A stretch of 64,000 nt of DNA from DATEZO01 sp035255485 (GTDB lineage Bacteria > Pseudomonadota > Gammaproteobacteria > Burkholderiales > Burkholderiaceae_D), in assembly GCA_035255485.1 (NCBI GenBank), contig DATEZO010000062.1:7154-71153 (forward strand), given 5' to 3'. Position 1 is the stretch's first letter. Each line of letters begins with the position of its first letter. Of the stretch, positions 1-8,158 are shown piece by piece. The position numbers and the translations under genes were made by a program. The notes below the pieces were generated by a model that saw only the letters and a list, made by a program, of their open reading frames with translations, did not search any database and had not been told where the DNA came from.

Positions 1-1
1 G

Positions 2-511
2 CTGATCACGCTGGTTGGCGCGGTGATTGCGGCAGCGTTGCCGGTAGTGCGCTACGAGCGCTGGTGGCATGTTGTCACGCCTGCCAGCGCATTCGTCGAT
101 GCGATGGCGGTGTTGCGGGTATTACATGACGCCAGGGAATCCGGCGGCTCGGCAGTGGTGGACGCTGACATGATCCGGTCGAAGACGCGGCTCGGCTTCG
201 ACGAATCGGAGACTTTACTGCAGAAAATGCTGGATGCCGGCTGGGTCGGCCGCATCAAGACCGAACTTCCCGGGCGCATGCAGTGGGGCAAGCACATCAC
301 GAGCGGAATGGATGCCTGGGTACTGACTGCCAATCCGCAGCAATTGACGCTGGCGGATATCTATCGACTTTTCATGTTCGACGCATCCGCCAATCCGACG
401 CTTGCCAGGCAGGTCGAGAGCGCGATCGAGGATGGGCTGAATGAAACACTGGCAGCGCATGTTGCGCGCAGCTCGCGCAACACGATCGCTACCCTTGATG
501 CGCGGGGGTAA
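2..511 (+). CDS. YihY/UPF0761-family inner-membrane protein, C-terminal part
   Basis: The gene runs in from the left edge, so only the last 169 residues are visible; the first full codon is at base 2. The visible part opens with the end of a hydrophobic segment (LITLVGAVIAAALPVV) and continues as a soluble tail. That tail resembles the winged-helix-like extension found after the membrane domain in the YihY family (older name ribonuclease BN-like). Family members are integral inner-membrane proteins of uncertain function; the RNase BN assignment is historical and not supported. The tail ends in a low-complexity Ala/Arg/Ser stretch. Nothing in view shows its operon. The family call is moderately sure because the diagnostic membrane part lies outside the window. 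Confidence 0.6.
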   Translation: MITLVGAVIAAALPVVRYERWWHVVTPASAFVDAMAVLRVLHDARESGGSAVVDADMIRSKTRLGFDESETLLQKMLDAGWVGRIKTELPGRMQWGKHITSGMDAWVLTANPQQLTLADIYRLFMFDASANPTLARQVESAIEDGLNETLAAHVARSSRNTIATLDARG

Positions 512-722
512 AACCGGCCTGGAAATTTTTGGGTATCCGTATTTATGCGTGATGGCTTGCCTGAAGGGGCTGATGCAGCGATCAGGCGGTATCTGTCAGT
601 TCTCGCATTCGCGCCCCCGGGCGTCCTGGTCCGGCCAGAAAGCATCGCTTTCGGACCGTCACCGCATGGCATTTTCAGGGTCGCTTTTTGCTGCCGGATG
701 CCATTGCCGGTCTTCCCGTCTG
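512..722. other. Intergenic gap, convergent genes
   Basis: About 210 bases separate the convergent yihY tail and the YegP-like gene. I see no convincing gene, terminator stem or known RNA. Open frames here have poor composition and no ribosome binding site. Confidence 0.5.
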
Positions 723-1055
723 CTACGTGAGGTCTTTAATTGTTTGCGTTACCCCATTGGCTTTTGCCGATGCTATTCCCTCATCGCGAGAGGCTGCAGT
801 AGCATACATCCGGCTGGTGCCAATGACTTGATGATTTGCCGCCTTCAGGTTGAAATAAAACTTGCCATTGGATGATTCTTTCTTTTCGTGATGTTTCTCG
901 ACCTGGCAGCTGCTTTGCATCGAGGCAATGCCGTTTTCGGCAGCCCCTTTCGTTTTGTATAGTTCGCTGGAAAGAAGTATCTCCGCATCGTCCGCCTTGA
1001 GAACAAAGTGAAACTGTCCGTCACTGCTATTGCTCAATTCATACCATCCAGTCAT
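723..1055 (-). CDS. YegP-like protein with two DUF1508 repeats
   Basis: A protein of 110 residues made of two tandem DUF1508 repeats. The first begins GWYELSNSSDGQFHFVLKA and the second SSNGKFYFNLKAANHQVIG. Each has the family pattern of a beta hairpin (G-x-F-x-F-x-L-K-A) followed by a helix containing A-x-x-G-I-A-S. The start at 1055 was chosen because an AGGAGGA ribosome binding site lies just upstream (complement of 1061-1067); the longer frame to 1148 adds an Arg-rich stretch with no such site. YegP-type proteins are small, soluble and of unknown biochemical role. It is transcribed alone and converges with the yihY-family gene. Confidence 0.85.
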   Translation of the reverse strand: MTGWYELSNSSDGQFHFVLKADDAEILLSSELYKTKGAAENGIASMQSSCQVEKHHEKKESSNGKFYFNLKAANHQVIGTSRMYATAASRDEGIASAKANGVTQTIKDLT

Positions 1056-1354
1056 TTGTATCCTCCTTGATTTAAAAACGCTGCCAGCATATGCATCGGA
1101 AACCTGGCGCATTGAACGCCGTAAAATGGCCAGTGAACGTTGACGCATGACAGGCGGCGCTCATCTCTTGCCATGCAGCGTCAGTCCTGGCTTCCAGTTG
1201 CTTCATCGTATAAAAATACGCTATTAAAAGAAACGGCCAGCCACACAATCTGACCAGCCGCTGACATGGATCAATTGATGGCGCATTCAACGCATTGCGC
1301 TGCCATTTTTGCAGCAGGAGAGGGGCGAACCGATCTGTCCGGAAGCGTGCGGTC
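1056..1354. other. Intergenic gap upstream of the YegP-like gene
   Basis: Roughly 300 bases between the methyltransferase stop and the YegP-like start, both genes reading leftwards. It must carry the promoter of the YegP-like gene, but I cannot pick a clear -35/-10 pair. No gene or repeat recognised. Confidence 0.4.
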
Positions 1355-2173
1355 CTAGCCGCGTATTGCCACCACTTCGAGGTATTCAGCGTCAATCCGT
1401 GTCGAGCCATCGTCTGCCTGATTGTTGCTGGTCCAGAGCTGTACAAGGTCCTGCCGCAAGGCAGCCTGTCCGGCGGCTTCGAGCGCTGCCAGCGCACGAA
1501 GCGTCGGGCCGTAATAGGTAAAGAAAAACTCCACCACCTCGGCTGGCGAAAATGGGTATTGCATCGAATACAGGCGCTTCGTACAGTTTATGCTGGCGGT
1601 ACCTTCCCGCAATCGGTCGCGGACTGTCGCTGCGTCGCCCCATTTCACGGGTGACTCCATCAGCGGCGATGGCGGGATGTACTTGCCCATGATCTTGAAC
1701 ATCTGGCCGACATGGCCCGCGGGCGTCCAGTTGGCCATGGCGATCCGTCCACCGGGCCGGCACACACGCAATAATTCGGCAGCGACAAGCTCGGGGCGAG
1801 GGGCGAACATGGCGCCGATGAGGCTCACCACCAGATCAAACGACGCATCCGGATAGGGAAGCATCTCGGCATCGCCCTCATCGAACCGGACTTCCAGGCC
1901 CTCGGCCTTGGCGCGTGCCTGTGCCTGCGCAATCGAGTTGGCGGCAATGTCGATACCGGTTACCCGAACTCCGGCACGGGCGGCCGGAATGGCAATTTGC
2001 CCTGCGCCGCAGGCCACGTCCAGCATGCGTGTGCCGGGCGCGACCTTCAGGCGTTCCAGGAATTCCAGGGCGCCGGGTTCCAGGTACTTGGCGAAGTGCC
2101 CGTAATCGCCGGACATCCATGTTGCCTTGAGGCGAGACTTGAGTGCCTCCATTTCTGCAGTCATCATCGTCAT
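1355..2173 (-). CDS. Class I SAM-dependent methyltransferase (Methyltransf_11 type)
   Basis: A soluble protein of 272 residues with a Rossmann-type methyltransferase fold. Motif I is MLDVACGAGQIAIPAARAG at about residues 50-68, with the acidic end of strand 2 at GIDIA and motif post-I/II around FDLVVSLIGAMF. The substrate cannot be told; the closest family style is UbiE/small-molecule methyltransferases. The start at 2173 has a good ribosome binding site (complement of ctcctt at 2181-2186); the longer frame to 2230 would run into the space shared with the divergent regulator. Its promoter region is shared with the HxlR-type regulator starting 105 bases away, which suggests that this regulator controls it (inference). 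Confidence 0.85.
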   Translation of the reverse strand: MTMMTAEMEALKSRLKATWMSGDYGHFAKYLEPGALEFLERLKVAPGTRMLDVACGAGQIAIPAARAGVRVTGIDIAANSIAQAQARAKAEGLEVRFDEGDAEMLPYPDASFDLVVSLIGAMFAPRPELVAAELLRVCRPGGRIAMANWTPAGHVGQMFKIMGKYIPPSPLMESPVKWGDAATVRDRLREGTASINCTKRLYSMQYPFSPAEVVEFFFTYYGPTLRALAALEAAGQAALRQDLVQLWTSNNQADDGSTRIDAEYLEVVAIRG

Positions 2174-2278
2174 GATATTTCTCCTTCCAATAGGACTCTG
2201 AAGAGCGTTCAGCGTGCGCTTGACGACCATGCATGTCCAGTCCAGAATTTGAAGCGTTTGGGCTGCGGAGGCCTCATC

Positions 2279-2989
2279 ATGGAAGACAGCTACGGTCAGT
2301 TCTGTACGGTTGCGCGTGGTGCCGAGGCGCTGTGCGAGCGCTGGACGCCCCTCGTCGTGCGCGAGTTGCTATGCGGAAGCAAACGCTTTAACGACTTGCA
2401 TCGCGGCGTTCCGCGAATGTCTACCAGTTTGCTGGCGCAGCGCCTGCGTCACCTGGAAGACATTGGTGTCATACGGCGTACCGCCGTGGGTAAGGTATGG
2501 GAATACAGCCTTACCGAAGCGGGCGATGAATTGCGCCCAATCATCATGGCGCTCGGCCACTGGGGCGCCCGCTGGATCGGCAGCCGGTTGCGTGACAATG
2601 AACTGGATGCGGGCCTGCTCATGTGGGATGTACGACGCTCCGTGCGTCTTGAAGAATTCCCGCCACGGTCGATGGTGATCCATTTTCTGTTCCATGATGC
2701 GAGGCCCGGCGAGAAAGCATGGTGGCTGGTAGTGGAGAATGGCATTGCAGACCTGTGCCGCGACGATCCCGGACGTGATCTGACCCTGGTTGTGCAATCC
2801 AGCGTACGCGCATTAACGGAAGTGTGGACGGGAGACCGGACGCCGCGGGAAGTGCTTCAAGCGCGGGAGTTGCGGATAGAGGGAGCATCGCAGGACGCCG
2901 AAAGCTTCTGGCGCTGGATGGGCACGGGTACTTTCGCCGAGACTCGCGCCGCCGCCCGGTTGGGACAGCCGGTTGCCGGTGCGGCTTAA
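2279..2989 (+). CDS. HxlR-type winged-helix regulator with C-terminal SCP2-like extension
   Basis: A protein of 236 residues. Residues 1-105 form an HxlR winged helix: CTVARGAEALCERWTPLVVR, then RFNDLHRGVPRMSTSLLAQR as the recognition-helix region and GVIRRT...YSLTEAG as the wing. Ordinary HxlR regulators stop at about 110-150 residues. This one carries about 130 more residues, probably the small sterol-carrier-like domain found in some long HxlR proteins, which may sense a ligand (inference). Cys9 and Cys19 flank the first helix; N-terminal cysteines can be redox sensors in this family. The start at 2279 has a GGAG site at 2267-2270. It is divergent from the methyltransferase and likely controls it and itself. 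Confidence 0.85.
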   Translation: MEDSYGQFCTVARGAEALCERWTPLVVRELLCGSKRFNDLHRGVPRMSTSLLAQRLRHLEDIGVIRRTAVGKVWEYSLTEAGDELRPIIMALGHWGARWIGSRLRDNELDAGLLMWDVRRSVRLEEFPPRSMVIHFLFHDARPGEKAWWLVVENGIADLCRDDPGRDLTLVVQSSVRALTEVWTGDRTPREVLQARELRIEGASQDAESFWRWMGTGTFAETRAAARLGQPVAGAA

Positions 2990-3053
2990 GGACTGCGGTC
3001 AGTCCCTGCCGGAACGATGAACCTTCCCTTCCAAACCTGCCCAGTCCTGGGCA

Positions 3054-3230
3054 GTTAACTGTTGAGGGTGCGACCCGATGCCAGAGCGATTGGAGTCAGT
3101 GGGGTCAGAGTTTTTTTACGCGGTTTTTGCGTAAATTACTCTGACCCCAATAAGATCTCGCAGTGTGAAATGCCTTTTCTGTCATTCCCATCTTCATGGG
3201 ACGCCATGATAAAGATAGTCAACAGTTAAC
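3054..3230. repeat. Nested inverted-repeat segment (possible MITE or REP-type element)
   Basis: The outer arms are a perfect 12-base inverted repeat, GTTAACTGTTGA at 3054-3065 and TCAACAGTTAAC at 3219-3230. Inside lies a long hairpin: 3100-3121 against 3129-3149, with TGGGGTCAGAG and CTCTGACCCCA as perfect outer arms, an imperfect inner part and a GGTTTTT loop. TCTGACCCC-type hairpins recur in betaproteobacterial genomes and are often linked to REP-type transposases, but no transposase lies here. Whether the two repeats form one unit is inference. Confidence 0.6.
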
Positions 3231-3250
3231 GGCGACATACCAAATAAACA

Positions 3251-3326
3251 GGGAGTATATATAAAAACATATTAATATGCGCAATCAATATGCGGGCTTT
3301 TTAAAATACCCCCATATGTATAAATA
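3251..3326 (+). repeat. Dispersed intergenic repeat, copy A
   Basis: One of five related AT-rich elements of about 75 bases. It starts with GGGAGTATAT, has the mini-stem CGCA-ATCAATA-TGCG in the middle and ends TTTTTAAAATACC followed by GTATAAA. It lies between two convergent genes. Confidence 0.7.
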
Positions 3327-3398
3327 AGGCGCCAGGATGCGGATTTTACCGGTGAACGCGGCTGGCTGGTGTATTGCCGGACTTTTTCTTTCATTTCT

Positions 3399-4205
3399 TC
3401 ATGCTTTGGCAAAGGCAAACAGCGCATCCAGTACCGCGTCCGGCTGCTCCGCCATCAGCGCGTGGCCGCAATTATCGATCTGCATCGTCTTGCCGTGCGG
3501 GATTGCCTTGGCCAAGGTGCCGGCCGCCTTGGGCGGCGTCATCATGTCACGCTTGCCGAGCAGTAACAGGGTCGGGCAGGTCACCGATTTCGCAGCGGCT
3601 TCGCCATTCGCATACGCGTTGCAGGCGGAAAAATCGAGATAAAACACTTTTTCCGGATTGCGCCGCGCAATATGCTGCATCAGCCGCCGGCTGTCGCCCA
3701 TGATGTAAAAGCCGGGACCGGGGCAGGACGGCTTGTGTGCAACCGGTGTGTGCGACCAGATATTCACCATGTCGATCGCTTTTTGCTGATCGTTCTTTGC
3801 CGCATCGAGCAGGGCGTCCGATACTTTCATCGGATACGCGGTGCCGAGCAGGGCGAGCCTGGTTACCCGCGCCGGCGCCTGGGCACAGGTTTCCAGCGCA
3901 ATCAGCGAGCCCATGCTGTGGCCGATCAGCATCGCCTGCGGCACGCCGACGGCATCCAGCAAGGCCAGCAGCCATTGCGCCATCGCTTCGACCGACGTCA
4001 GCGCCGCGCCCTGGCTGCGGCCATGGCCGGGCAGATCCAGCGCCAGCACATTGATGCCGTGATGCGCGAAATAGCGGGTCTGCAGCACCCACACCGAATG
4101 ATCGTTTTGCGCGCCGTGGATGAATACCGCGCTCGGCAGCGCCGGATCGAACGGCCTGCCGCCGGTATAGCAATAAGCTTCCCGCTCCTGTACCGTCAGC
4201 AACAT
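3399..4205 (-). CDS. Alpha/beta-fold hydrolase
   Basis: A protein of 268 residues with the alpha/beta hydrolase fold. The nucleophile elbow is GHSMG (Ser97), the oxyanion-hole motif is HG at 30-31, and the likely triad partners are Asp220 (GKRD) and His248 (NCGHAL). DLPGHGRS at 57-64 is typical of esterase/epoxide-hydrolase-like members. There is no signal peptide, so it is probably cytoplasmic; the substrate is unknown. The start codon lies one base past the stop codon of the MetY-type gene upstream, so the two are almost certainly co-transcribed. It might act on an ester linked to that pathway, but this is only context. It converges with the HxlR gene. Confidence 0.88.
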   Translation of the reverse strand: MLLTVQEREAYCYTGGRPFDPALPSAVFIHGAQNDHSVWVLQTRYFAHHGINVLALDLPGHGRSQGAALTSVEAMAQWLLALLDAVGVPQAMLIGHSMGSLIALETCAQAPARVTRLALLGTAYPMKVSDALLDAAKNDQQKAIDMVNIWSHTPVAHKPSCPGPGFYIMGDSRRLMQHIARRNPEKVFYLDFSACNAYANGEAAAKSVTCPTLLLLGKRDMMTPPKAAGTLAKAIPHGKTMQIDNCGHALMAEQPDAVLDALFAFAKA

Positions 4206-4206
4206 G

Positions 4207-5517
4207 TCATGCTCCCTTCTGCGCGGCTTTCAATCCGCGCGCCAGATCCTCGATCAGATCGTCTGCGTCTTCCAGCCCGATCGACAGCCGGATCGTGCCT
4301 TCCGTGATGCCGGCGGCGGCCAGTTGCTCGGCCGGCATGCGGAAATGGGTGGTGGAGGCGGGATGAATCACCAGCGATTTTGCGTCGCCGACATTGGCCA
4401 GGTGGGAAAATACCTGCAGCACTTCGACGAAGCGCCGTCCCGCCGCGCGATCGCCCTTGATGCCGAAGGAAAATACCGCGCCGCAGCCTTTTGGCAGCAG
4501 CTTTGCGGCCAGCGCATGGTCCGGATGCGAATCCAGTTCCGGATACGCAATCGACGCCACCGCCGGATGCGCCGCCAGGAAGTCGACCACCTTGCGCGTG
4601 TTGGCGACATGCCGGTCCATGCGCAAGCCCAGCGTTTCGATGCCTTGCAGAATGGCAAATGCATTATGCGGGCTCATGGCCGCGCCAAAGTCGCGCAGGC
4701 CTTCGCGTCGCGCCCGCAGCGAAAATGCCGCAGTGGAAGACTCTTCTGCAAATACCATGCCGTGAAAGCCGTCATACGGCTCGCACAATTCGGCGAAATG
4801 GCCGGTTTTTTCATACGCCTCCTGCCAGTCGAATACGCCGCCGTCGACCAGCAGGCCGCCCATCGCGGTGCCGTGGCCGCATAGAAACTTGGTGGCCGAA
4901 TGGAGCACCAGATCCGCGCCATGCTCGAACGGACGCAGCAGGTACGGCGTGGTGAAGGTGGCATCGACCATCAGCGGCAGATGGTGTTCATGCGCGATGG
5001 CAGCGACCTGCGGAATATCCAGCACCTCCAGCCCCGGATTGCCGAGCACTTCGCCAAACAGGACCCTGGTATCGGGCCGAATCGCGGCGCGCCATGCCGC
5101 CAGGTCGCGCGGATCGACAAACGTGGTTTCAATCCCGAAACGCCGCATCGTATACGCCAGCAGGTTGTGCGAGCCGCCGTACAGCGCGCGCGAGGCGACG
5201 ACGTGCGAACCGGCGCCGGCGATCGTCGCCAGGCCGAGATGCAGCGCCGCCTGGCCGCTGGCCACCGCGATGCCGGCGACGCCGCCTTCCAGCGCGGCAA
5301 TCCGCTCTTCGAGCACGGCGTTGGTCGGATTGGAAATGCGCGAATATACATGTCCGGCACGCTCCATGTTGAACAGCGCCGCCGCATGGTCGGAATCCTT
5401 GAAGACAAACGATGTGCTGAGGTAAATCGGCGTGGCGCGCGCACCGGTTGCCGGATCGGGCGCTGCGCCTGCGTGCAGCGCCAGGGTATCGAAACCGGGA
5501 TAAGTGGGGTCGCTCAT
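4207..5517 (-). CDS. O-acetylhomoserine sulfhydrylase-type PLP enzyme (MetY-like)
   Basis: A Cys/Met-metabolism PLP enzyme of 436 residues. The PLP lysine is Lys210 in LHSATKFLCGHG; YSRISNPTNAVLEERIAALE (59-78) and ASGQAA (86-91) are typical of the family. The length of about 430 residues and the N-terminal FDTLALHAG fit O-acetylhomoserine aminocarboxypropyltransferases better than the roughly 390-residue cystathionine synthases. The expected reaction is O-acetylhomoserine plus sulfide giving homocysteine. The ATG at 5517 has an AGGAG site; the longer frame to 5697 has a non-matching N-terminus. It leads a two-gene unit with the hydrolase. A second enzyme of the same superfamily lies at 28899, so the two may differ in acyl-homoserine preference. 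Confidence 0.85.
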   Translation of the reverse strand: MSDPTYPGFDTLALHAGAAPDPATGARATPIYLSTSFVFKDSDHAAALFNMERAGHVYSRISNPTNAVLEERIAALEGGVAGIAVASGQAALHLGLATIAGAGSHVVASRALYGGSHNLLAYTMRRFGIETTFVDPRDLAAWRAAIRPDTRVLFGEVLGNPGLEVLDIPQVAAIAHEHHLPLMVDATFTTPYLLRPFEHGADLVLHSATKFLCGHGTAMGGLLVDGGVFDWQEAYEKTGHFAELCEPYDGFHGMVFAEESSTAAFSLRARREGLRDFGAAMSPHNAFAILQGIETLGLRMDRHVANTRKVVDFLAAHPAVASIAYPELDSHPDHALAAKLLPKGCGAVFSFGIKGDRAAGRRFVEVLQVFSHLANVGDAKSLVIHPASTTHFRMPAEQLAAAGITEGTIRLSIGLEDADDLIEDLARGLKAAQKGA

Positions 5518-5801
5518 GGTGTGCCTGATCTCCTTGATTTGGTCATGCGCATTCCGGATGATTGCGCAAAGGAATAATGCACTGCCGCCCGGATTGCGTT
5601 GTGCTTCTCCAGCGCTACGGAAAAGCAGGCGATGTGCGCCGTTAATCACGGTGGGCAACATGCGATGCCCCGGATTTGATGAGACGCATCCTAGCATTGA
5701 AACACATGTTCCAGCGCAACGAACCCTTCGGACGGCGCTGGATTTTTCCGGGCAGTTAAGCTACATTAAAAAAGTAAAACAACAACCGGTCGGGATAGAC
5801 A
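5518..5801. other. Divergent intergenic region
   Basis: About 280 bases between the divergent MetY-like and CBS genes; it must hold both promoters. I looked for a SAM or SAH riboswitch ahead of the MetY-like gene and could not recognise one. Confidence 0.4.
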
Positions 5802-6248
5802 ATGAAAGTATCTGAAATCCTTAAAGTCAAGGGCAATATCCTGTTCACGGTGACGCCGGACACGCCCATGCTGCAAGCTGTCAACACCATGGCCGAAAAG
5901 GACATCGGGTCGCTGGTTGTCATGGAATATGGCGAACTGGTCGGCATGCTGACGTTTCGCGAAGTGATGAAAGCGGTCCATGCGAACGGCGGCGAGGTCG
6001 GCAAGGACTCCGTGCGCAAGCACATGGACGACCATCCGATCACGATCACGCCGGGCACCGAAGTCAATGAAGTGCGCCGGCTGATGCTGGAGCGGCATGC
6101 ACGCTATGTACCGGTGGTGGATGCAAAGACGCTGCTCGGCGTGATGTCGTTCTACGATGTCGCCAAGGCGGTGTTCGAGGCGCAGAGCTTCGAAAACAAA
6201 ATGCTGAAAGCCTATATTCGCGACTGGCCGGACGCAGGCGAGGAGTAA
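5802..6248 (+). CDS. CBS-domain pair protein
   Basis: A protein of 148 residues consisting of two CBS domains and little else. CBS1 covers about residues 1-65 (LFTVTPDTPMLQAVNTMAEK, DIGSLVVMEYGELVGMLTFR) and CBS2 about 70-130 (HPITITPGTEVNEVRRLML, RYVPVVDAKTLLGVMSFYDV). Such stand-alone pairs bind adenosine nucleotides and usually act as small energy or redox sensors for an unknown partner. There is no membrane segment or effector domain. It is cytoplasmic, transcribed alone and divergent from the MetY-like gene. The function cannot be given beyond likely nucleotide sensing. Confidence 0.9.
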   Translation: MKVSEILKVKGNILFTVTPDTPMLQAVNTMAEKDIGSLVVMEYGELVGMLTFREVMKAVHANGGEVGKDSVRKHMDDHPITITPGTEVNEVRRLMLERHARYVPVVDAKTLLGVMSFYDVAKAVFEAQSFENKMLKAYIRDWPDAGEE

Positions 6249-6361
6249 GGCTGTCAGGTTGTCGCATCCCTTCCATGACCGCTCCGGTTGCATGCAACAG
6301 GCATGCGCCATGAGCGGCTTTGCTGTTTCCGTATGCCGTTTTCCCGCCAGCCGGTAGCGCG

Positions 6362-7684
6362 ATGAGCCTGCCCAACCAGTTTTCACTGCTGACACAGCGC
6401 CGTTTCGGCCCCTTCTTCTGGACCCAGTTTCTCGGTGCGTTCAATGACAATCTGTTCAAGATTGCACTGCTGACCATCCTTACCTACGATGCGGCGAGCT
6501 GGACCACGCTGAATGTCGGCCTCCTGAATAATCTGATCCCCGGCTTGTTCATCCTGCCGTTCGTCCTGTTTTCAGCGACGGCGGGGCAACTGGCGGATAA
6601 ATTCGAAAAATCCCGCCTGGTGCGCACCGTCAAGCTGCTGGAAATCGGCATCATGGCGATTGCCGCCATCGGCTGGATCAATCATGACGTGTGGCTGCTG
6701 GTCGGCGCCGTGGCAGGCATGGGATTGCATTCCGCCTTGTTCGGTCCGGTCAAGTACGCCTACCTGCCGCAACAACTGAAGCCGGAAGAAATCATCGGCG
6801 GCAATGGCGTGATTGAAATGGGTACCTTCACCGGCATCCTGCTGGGGGAAGTGCTGGGCGCGGTACTGGTGGTGCATCAGCCTTGGGGCCTTGGGCTGGT
6901 GGCGGGCGCAACGCTGGCGATTGCCGTGCTCGGCTGGCTTGCCAGCCGCGCGATCCCGCTGTCGCCCGCGTCCGCGCCGGCGCTCAGGATCAACTGGAAC
7001 CCCTTCACCGAAACGGTGCGCAACCTCCATTTTTCGCGCCGCAATCGCCCGGTGTTCCTGGCGTTGCTCGCCAATTCCTGGTTCTGGTTTTATGGCGCGA
7101 TCCTGCTGGCGCAGTTCCCGGTCTATGCAAAGGATTATCTGCATGGCGACCACAGCGTTTTCGTGCTGCTGCTGACCGCATTCTCGCTCGGTATCGGCGC
7201 CGGTTCGCTGCTGTGCGAGCGGCTTTCCGGACGCAAGATCGAAATCGGGCTGGTGCCGTTCGGCGCGATCGGACTGACCCTGTTCGGCATCGACCTGTTT
7301 CTGGCGAGTCTGGGCTATGCCAATACCGCGCCGGTCGGTGCATCGGGCTTTATCGGCCAGCATGGCAGCCTGCGCATCCTGTTCGACTGCGTGATGATCG
7401 GCGTGTTCGGCGGCTTCTATGTCGTCCCCCTGTTTGCCGTGATCCAGACCCGCTGCGACCGCACGCATGTGTCGCGCACGGTTGCCGGCCTGAATATCCT
7501 GAACGCGCTGTTCATGGTGGCTGCCGCCCTGATTGCCATGGCGCTGCTGAAGGCAGGCTGCACGATCCCGCAGATATTCCTGGCGACCGCGGTAATGAAC
7601 GCGGTGGTGGCAACCGGCCTGTTTCTCCTGGAACCGGAATTCCTGACGCGCTTTATCGCCTGGCTGCCGATCCGTGCAGCATGA
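6362..7684 (+). CDS. MFS transporter, LplT-like (lysophospholipid transporter family)
   Basis: A membrane protein of 440 residues with about 12 hydrophobic segments. The N-terminus (RRFGPFFWTQFLGAFNDNLF) is the hallmark of LplT and of the transporter half of LplT-PlsC-Acs fusions, which flip lysophospholipids across the inner membrane for re-acylation. The start at 6362 fits the homologous N-terminus; the longer frame to 6320 adds a poorly matching stretch and neither has a strong ribosome binding site. In many proteobacteria the gene is fused to, or followed by, the acyltransferase Aas. Here it stands alone, with only an intergenic repeat and aroC behind it. The transporter family is clear; the exact substrate is inferred. 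Confidence 0.8.
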   Translation: MSLPNQFSLLTQRRFGPFFWTQFLGAFNDNLFKIALLTILTYDAASWTTLNVGLLNNLIPGLFILPFVLFSATAGQLADKFEKSRLVRTVKLLEIGIMAIAAIGWINHDVWLLVGAVAGMGLHSALFGPVKYAYLPQQLKPEEIIGGNGVIEMGTFTGILLGEVLGAVLVVHQPWGLGLVAGATLAIAVLGWLASRAIPLSPASAPALRINWNPFTETVRNLHFSRRNRPVFLALLANSWFWFYGAILLAQFPVYAKDYLHGDHSVFVLLLTAFSLGIGAGSLLCERLSGRKIEIGLVPFGAIGLTLFGIDLFLASLGYANTAPVGASGFIGQHGSLRILFDCVMIGVFGGFYVVPLFAVIQTRCDRTHVSRTVAGLNILNALFMVAAALIAMALLKAGCTIPQIFLATAVMNAVVATGLFLLEPEFLTRFIAWLPIRAA

Positions 7685-8158
7685 GAAAAATATCCGGGAA
7701 AGGCGAGTTGAGCAGGCGGGCAAATTCCGCAGTACAGGAATATTTATACAGCCCGGTGTATTTTTAAAAGCCTGCATGATGATTGCGCATTTAATGCTGT
7801 TTTTGCATATACTCCAATACAATTAAGTTTTTCAGTAACTTTCCAGGCGCCGTGCATCGAATCCGAATTTTCTTTCGCCGTGCTGGTGTCCCATGCTTCC
7901 ATGGCTGCGAAAGGCCGGCGAATCACGGCGCTTGACGCAGCGCTGGTGGCACGGGAGCCATGGAGGCCATGGCGCACCTCGGGCGTTACATATTGACATA
8001 CGTACCGGAAGCATTCCTGCAATGCCTCCCGGTAGCGCCTTCGCCGTGCTCCAGGCTGACGCAACAGGCCGTCAGATGCATTGTTTATCCGCGCAGCGGC
8101 TTACTCCGCCGCCCGCCGCTGGTAGAATGAAGCCCTTTCCGCTTCCGATACCGTCATC
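7685..8158. other. Intergenic region lplT-like to aroC
   Basis: About 475 bases. The first part holds copy B of the dispersed repeat (7741-7816). The rest has no gene I believe. A TAGAAT at about 8132 could be the -10 of the aroC promoter, but there is no good -35 at the right distance. Confidence 0.5.
7741..7816 (-). repeat. Dispersed intergenic repeat, copy B
   Basis: Read on the - strand it starts GGAGTATATGCAAAAACA, contains the mini-stem CGCA-ATCATCA-TGCA and ends CTTTTAAAAATACACC followed by TGTATAAATA. It matches copy A closely along its whole length. Confidence 0.7.

Larger units (their letters stand above)
2990..3398. other. Convergent intergenic region rich in inverted repeats
   Basis: About 410 bases between the HxlR gene and the hydrolase, which converge. 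It holds, in order, a short hairpin (CTGCCCAG/CTGGGCAG, 3037-3054), a nested inverted-repeat segment (3054-3230) and copy A of the dispersed repeat (3251-3326). No coding frame is convincing. Confidence 0.7.

Noticed and set aside
1195..1240. A sixth copy of the dispersed repeat
   Set aside because: It has TATAAAAATACG-like bases, but the left end and the CGCA/TGCG mini-stem are missing.
5518..5801. A possible SAM or SAH riboswitch ahead of the MetY-like gene
   Set aside because: I could not match the conserved core of any SAM or SAH class I know; a covariance search would decide.
6572..7822. A 416-residue - frame opposite the LplT-like gene
   Set aside because: It covers a clear MFS transporter on the + strand and has the Gln/His/Arg-rich composition of a shadow.
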